From: Lepus europaeus
Taxonomy: Eukaryota > Chordata > Mammalia > Lagomorpha > Leporidae
Assembly: GCF_033115175.1 (NCBI RefSeq)
Contig: NC_084828.1
Coordinates: 93,745,388-93,809,387 of the forward strand
Direction of reading: 5' to 3'
Length of the DNA: 64,000 nt
Shown: positions 60,401 through 64,000 of the stretch, piece by piece
How positions within the stretch are numbered: the stretch's first letter is position 1
How the letters are laid out: each line of letters opens with the position of its first letter
Notes under the pieces: generated by a model
What the model saw: only the letters and a program-made list of their open reading frames with translations
The model's database searches: none
Told to the model about the DNA's origin: nothing
Translations under genes and position numbers: made by a program

Positions 60401-63400
60401 CCTGACCTGCATACAACCTTATGCCATGTGTTCTTTTTCCTAGGCCGGATCTTCTGCTGTTAGATGGTGAGCCTGAAATGGATGCTCCTGACTTTGGGAT
60501 GAGGAAGGGTGGTAGCATGCAGGTTCCTAGTTCTCTAGCCCCTCAGTCACAGGGGTGTGCTCCCCACTTCTTCTCCAGAACCCACAAACATGCTGGATGT
60601 GAGGGCCATCCTGTGGCTGGAGAACTACTTGCAGGTGAGGGCCTCCAGACCCTGGTGTGGGTTCCGGGCAGGTCTGCTGGTGTGGGTTCTGGGAACTGAC
60701 TGCCCTCCCAAACTGGGCCTGCCATCCTGTGACCCCCTCAGACGTGGCCCTCCACAATCCTAGTCGTCTCCCATGACCGCAACTTCCTGAACGCCATCGC
60801 CACAGACATCATCCACCTGCACAGCCAGAGGTTAGACGGTTACCGCGGCGACTTCGAGACCTTCATCAAGAGCAAGCAGGAGCGGCTGCTCAACCAGCAG
60901 CGGGAGTACGAGGCCCAGCAGCAGTACCGCCAGCACATCCAGGTGTGTGGGGCTCCCACAGCGTGCATGGCAAGAGTTGGGGGTAGTGAGAGAGCCTGAC
61001 CAGTGCCCATGCTACTCCTACCTCCCTCCCTCCCCCACAGGTTTTCATTGATCGCTTTCGCTACAACGCCAACAGGGCCTCTCAAGTGCAGAGTAAACTC
61101 AAGATGCTGGAGAAGCTGTGAGTACTGTGTTCCCGGCTGGGCCCTGATCCTCATGTCCTTGTCTCTTCCCTCATTTTGCAAGCCAGCCCTCGCCCTCCCA
61201 CACTAGGCCTCCGTTTGCCAGAAGCCACCTTTGCCTTCTCCTGCAGGAGAGCGGACATTCTGTATTGCTCTTGCAGAGTTCATCTTGCCTGGGCAACCAC
61301 GGATCTGCTTCCTGTCGCTGTTTGCTTACTCTGGACATTTCATTTAAATGGAGTCATAAACATACAGCCCTTTGTATCCGATTTCTTTCACTTAGCATCA
61401 TGTTCTCAAGGGTCATACGTGTTGTGTTGTAGCATGGATTAGTACTTCATTTACTTTTTATGGCTAAATAATATTCCACGTGTGTATAGGCACATTTCGT
61501 TCAGTAACTTATCAGGGGCTTGCCTCCATTTGCTTATTATGAATAATGCCATTATGAGCCTTTGTGTAAAAGTTTTTATGTGGACATATGCTTTTAACTT
61601 GCTTGAGTGCATACCCAGTAGTGGGTTTTCTGGATTACTTGGTAATTCTACATTTAGCTTTTTGAGGAAGGGTCAGAGTATTTTCTAAAGGAGCCGCAGT
61701 GGTTCACATTCCTTCCAGCAACGTAGGAAATCTCCAGTTTCTCCATATCCATGCCGCTAACTGTTCTAGTTTTAGCCATCCTAGTGGATGAGAGGTGATA
61801 GTTTGTTGTGGCTTTGATTTGCACTTCCTTAATGACTAATGATAGTGGGCGTCAGGGATTTAATCTTGAAGTGAATGGAGCTTAAAATCATAAGGCTGAG
61901 AGCTTTGTGACGTGGGAGTATACACGTGGTCCACCCTGAATGAGGACAGTCCTGTTTGGCAGAGTGCAGTGGACTAGAAGAACGTCCTTCTCCATGGGTT
62001 ATGTGTGTGGTGGGAGCGTAAGCCTTTTCTGAGTTTTCTCTGTGCAGGTGCTATTGTGCAAGAAGAACAGATATTTATTTTTAATCTTTTTAAGGATTTA
62101 CTTATTTGAAAAGCTGAGTGACATGAGGCTAACACTGTGGCACAGCAGGTTAAGCCACAGCCTGCAGTACTAGCATCCCATATGGGCACCTGTTCGAGTC
62201 TCAGCTGCTCCACTTCTGATCCACCCCTCTGGGAAAGCAGCAGAGCTAGAGCACTTGGGCCATCCTCCACTGCTTTCCCAGGCTTGTTAGCAGGGAGCTG
62301 GCTCAGAAACAGAACAGCTGGGACTCAAACCAGGGCTTTGATATAGAATGCCGGCAGCGCAGGCTGCAGCTTAACCACTGTGCTGCAACACTGGCCCCAG
62401 TGGTGGTTTTTAAAGTCATAAGTTTGTGCACCCATCTCTCCCCTCAGACCGGAGCTGAAACCCGTGGACAAGGAGTCAGAGGTCGTGATGAAGTGAGTGC
62501 TGGGCCCGAGGGACCGGTGGGAAGCTCTTGTTCCCGGCCACCTCCATGGCCCTCACCCCTGCCTCCTGCAGGTTTCCTGACGGGTTTGAAAAGTTCTCCC
62601 CGCCGATCCTGCAGCTAGATGAGGTGGATTTCTACTACGACCCTAAGCACATCGTCTTCAGCCGTCTCTCCGTCTCCGCTGATCTCGAGTCCCGCATCTG
62701 TGTGGTACGTTTGCTGTGTCCCCGCCCCGTGAGCTGGAGCTCTGCTACCTCAGCCTTCGTCGGTACGGCTTGGCCCAGACCCGCAGGCCACAGAGGGAGG
62801 GTCTGTGTAGTGGGGGAGAAGCCAGGGCCTGGGCTGAGGACTCCGCGTGCCGCTGTCGCCGGTGCCCTTCAGAGACGCTGAGCCTGGCGTGCAGCACTTG
62901 ATGGATTCTTAGAGCTGTACCTCCTCTTACTGCTCTCAGGTCTGAGTTCCTTAAACTGTGGGGCTTCGAGGGTGTGGCCTGGCCTTGAGGGTCAGACTGC
63001 GCATCCTGACTGCTGTTTCCTAGCTCAGTTACCAGGCAGCTCCCTCATCCTTAAATGGACATGACATCTGCCTCGCTTGGTTGTTGGGAGCAGTCAGTCC
63101 CCAGCACTTAGCAGGTACTCGGGTATTGGTTCCCTTTCTGGCTTTACTTCATGTTTCTGCACAGTTCCTTGAAACTGTGATGTTGCTTGTTGAGGCGGTC
63201 ACTGGGACAACCCGGGACACCGTCTCGCATCGGTCCCTTCTGTGGTGCGCACATGCGTACTCCAGCAGCTCGCATTTCCGCAGGTTGGGGAGAATGGAGC
63301 TGGGAAGTCCACCATGCTGAAGCTGCTCATGGGGGACCTGGCACCCATCCGAGGCATCAGACACGCTCACAGGTCAGCCTCCCTGCCCGCCTGTGGACGC

Positions 63401-63553
63401 TGCCTACAGACCTTCGTGGTCATTGCTTTCCATGCCCTTTCGCCTTCATTTCTGTCTGTAGGAATCTGAAGATTGGTTATTTCAGCCAGCACCACGTGGA
63501 GCAGCTGGACCTGAACGTCAGTGCTGTGGAACTGCTGGCGCGCAAATTTCCAG
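57423..63553 (+). CDS. ABCF3: ABC-F family ATPase ABCF3, 5' 583 codons, truncated by window end
   Basis: Soluble twin-ATPase of the ABC-F group with no membrane domain; relatives work at the ribosome, and ABCF3 is linked to antiviral defence and translation (family knowledge). Exons: 57423-57495, 57720-57867, 57962-58041, 58442-58488, 58609-58706, 58787-58909, 59030-59296, 59956-60036, 60123-60182, 60269-60325, 60444-60466, 60579-60634, 60742-60942, 61041-61117, 62448-62492, 62572-62704, 63284-63372, 63462-63553. All are GT-AG and in frame. The charged N-terminal region spans about 1-175. NBD1 has Walker A GRNGLGKTT (210-218), signature FSGGW (328-332), Walker B LLLLDE (348-353) and H-loop His382 in VVSHDR. 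The interdomain linker is Gln- and Arg-rich (ERLLNQQREYEAQQQYRQH). NBD2 begins before Walker A GENGAGKST (525-533) with Q-loop Gln562. The NBD2 signature, Walker B and C-terminus (about 125 codons of the usual ~709) lie beyond 64000. Confidence 0.97.
59421..59757 (-). mobile_element. C-repeat SINE in ABCF3 intron 7
   Basis: T run, ctttaaagattgattcattt, to gtaccacagtgctgccc. Confidence 0.87.
61280..61860 (-). mobile_element. Old L1 fragment in ABCF3 intron 14
   Basis: gttcatcttgcctgggcaac, ggctaaataatattccacgt, catacccagtagtgggtttt and tttgatttgcacttccttaa match the reverse complement of an old L1 3' segment, the same L1 region as at 550-1535 but inverted. Confidence 0.72.
62080..62400 (-). 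mobile_element. Fold-back C-repeat SINE in ABCF3 intron 14
   Basis: A minus-oriented tail (62080-62122) is followed by a plus-oriented head half (about 62124-62240), then by a minus-oriented half ending in the head (62246-62399, ...gcaacactggcccc). The orientation changes at the SINE's internal near-palindrome around agcacttgggcc. The two halves are complementary over about 110 bases with visible divergence. Confidence 0.78.
62940..63145 (+). mobile_element. MIR SINE in ABCF3 intron 16
   Basis: ggtctgagttccttaaactg ... ctcagttaccaggcagctcc ... tgcctcgcttggttgttggg ... cagcacttagcaggtactcg. Confidence 0.6.
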
Positions 63554-63704
63554 GTGCGTTATGGACCTGAGTTGAGGCAAGACAGTCAGAGCAGGCCCTG
63601 CAGCGTGGCCTGCCTTGGGTGGGTACAGAACAGCTACTCCTAGCCCCCCACAGACCCCAAGAGTAGAGGGCGCCCAAGGTCAGGGCGTGGGCACTTGTTT
63701 GTGT

Positions 63705-63998
63705 TTTTAAAGATTTATTTAGTTATATATTTGAAGGAATGACAGGGAGAGACAAATCTTCCCTCTGATGGTTCATTCCCCTCCCCAAATGCCAGCAATA
63801 GCCAAGGCTGCACTAGGCTGAAGCCAGAAGTCAAGAATCCCATCCAGGTCTCCTGTGTGCGTGGCAAGGGCCCAAGTACTTGGGCCGCCTTCTGCTGCCT
63901 TCGCAGGTGCACTAGCAGGAAGCCAGAACCAGTGCTCCAGTACTGGATGCAGGTGTCCCAACAACAGCTTAACCCGTTGCCCCACAACACCCACCACC
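63705..63998 (-). mobile_element. C-repeat SINE in ABCF3 intron 18, at the window edge
   Basis: tttttaaagatttatttagt to gcttaacccgttgccccacaac. Confidence 0.85.
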
Positions 63999-64000
63999 AG

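Overview
The window is mammalian nuclear DNA, almost certainly from a lagomorph and most likely the European rabbit (Oryctolagus cuniculus). Introns and intergenic DNA are filled with the tRNA-derived C-repeat SINE typical of lagomorphs. Its head reads like 'ggccggcgccgtggctcac', its tail is CT-rich and ends in 'caaataaataaatctt' or 'gcctgtcaaaaaa'. All four protein genes are split by GT-AG introns. I joined every exon by hand, and each joined frame stays open across every junction.

Four housekeeping-type genes lie head to tail on the + strand, in the order of human 3q27.1. EIF2B5 (CDS 6015-14689, 16 exons) encodes the catalytic epsilon subunit of the eIF2 exchange factor. DVL3 (26185-42675, 15 exons) encodes a Dishevelled scaffold of Wnt signalling. 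AP2M1 (48071-55065, a non-coding first exon near 46.0-46.1 kb and a 6-nt microexon) encodes the mu2 subunit of the clathrin adaptor AP-2. ABCF3 (57423-63553 seen, 18 exons, cut by the window edge) encodes a soluble ABC-F ATPase. Each gene starts in a GC-rich promoter. They are neighbours by synteny rather than members of one pathway.

Layout: 1-4.1 kb is old L1 and stacked SINEs. A solo LTR with a 5-bp target duplication lies at 4104-4469. A 54-bp minisatellite (4863-5128) and a perfect 70-bp tandem duplication (5452-5591) sit just upstream of the EIF2B5 promoter. The 10-kb EIF2B5-DVL3 gap holds some twenty SINEs in both orientations, some nested, with no gene seen. DVL3 intron 1 (7.4 kb) carries SINEs, MIRs and an inverted 93-bp copy of DVL3's own exon 5/intron 5 junction. 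AP2M1 intron 10 carries a retroposon made of a young SINE joined to a nearly full-length U1 snRNA copy.

I saw no unknown protein system. The unusual content is in genome structure: the inverted DVL3 copy inside a SINE, the SINE-U1 composite under one target-site duplication, a fold-back SINE in ABCF3, and a one-base difference that changes the EIF2B5 C-terminus. Coding and splice coordinates should be exact unless I miscounted. Repeat limits are usually good to about 5-20 bases, and transcription start sites are estimates.
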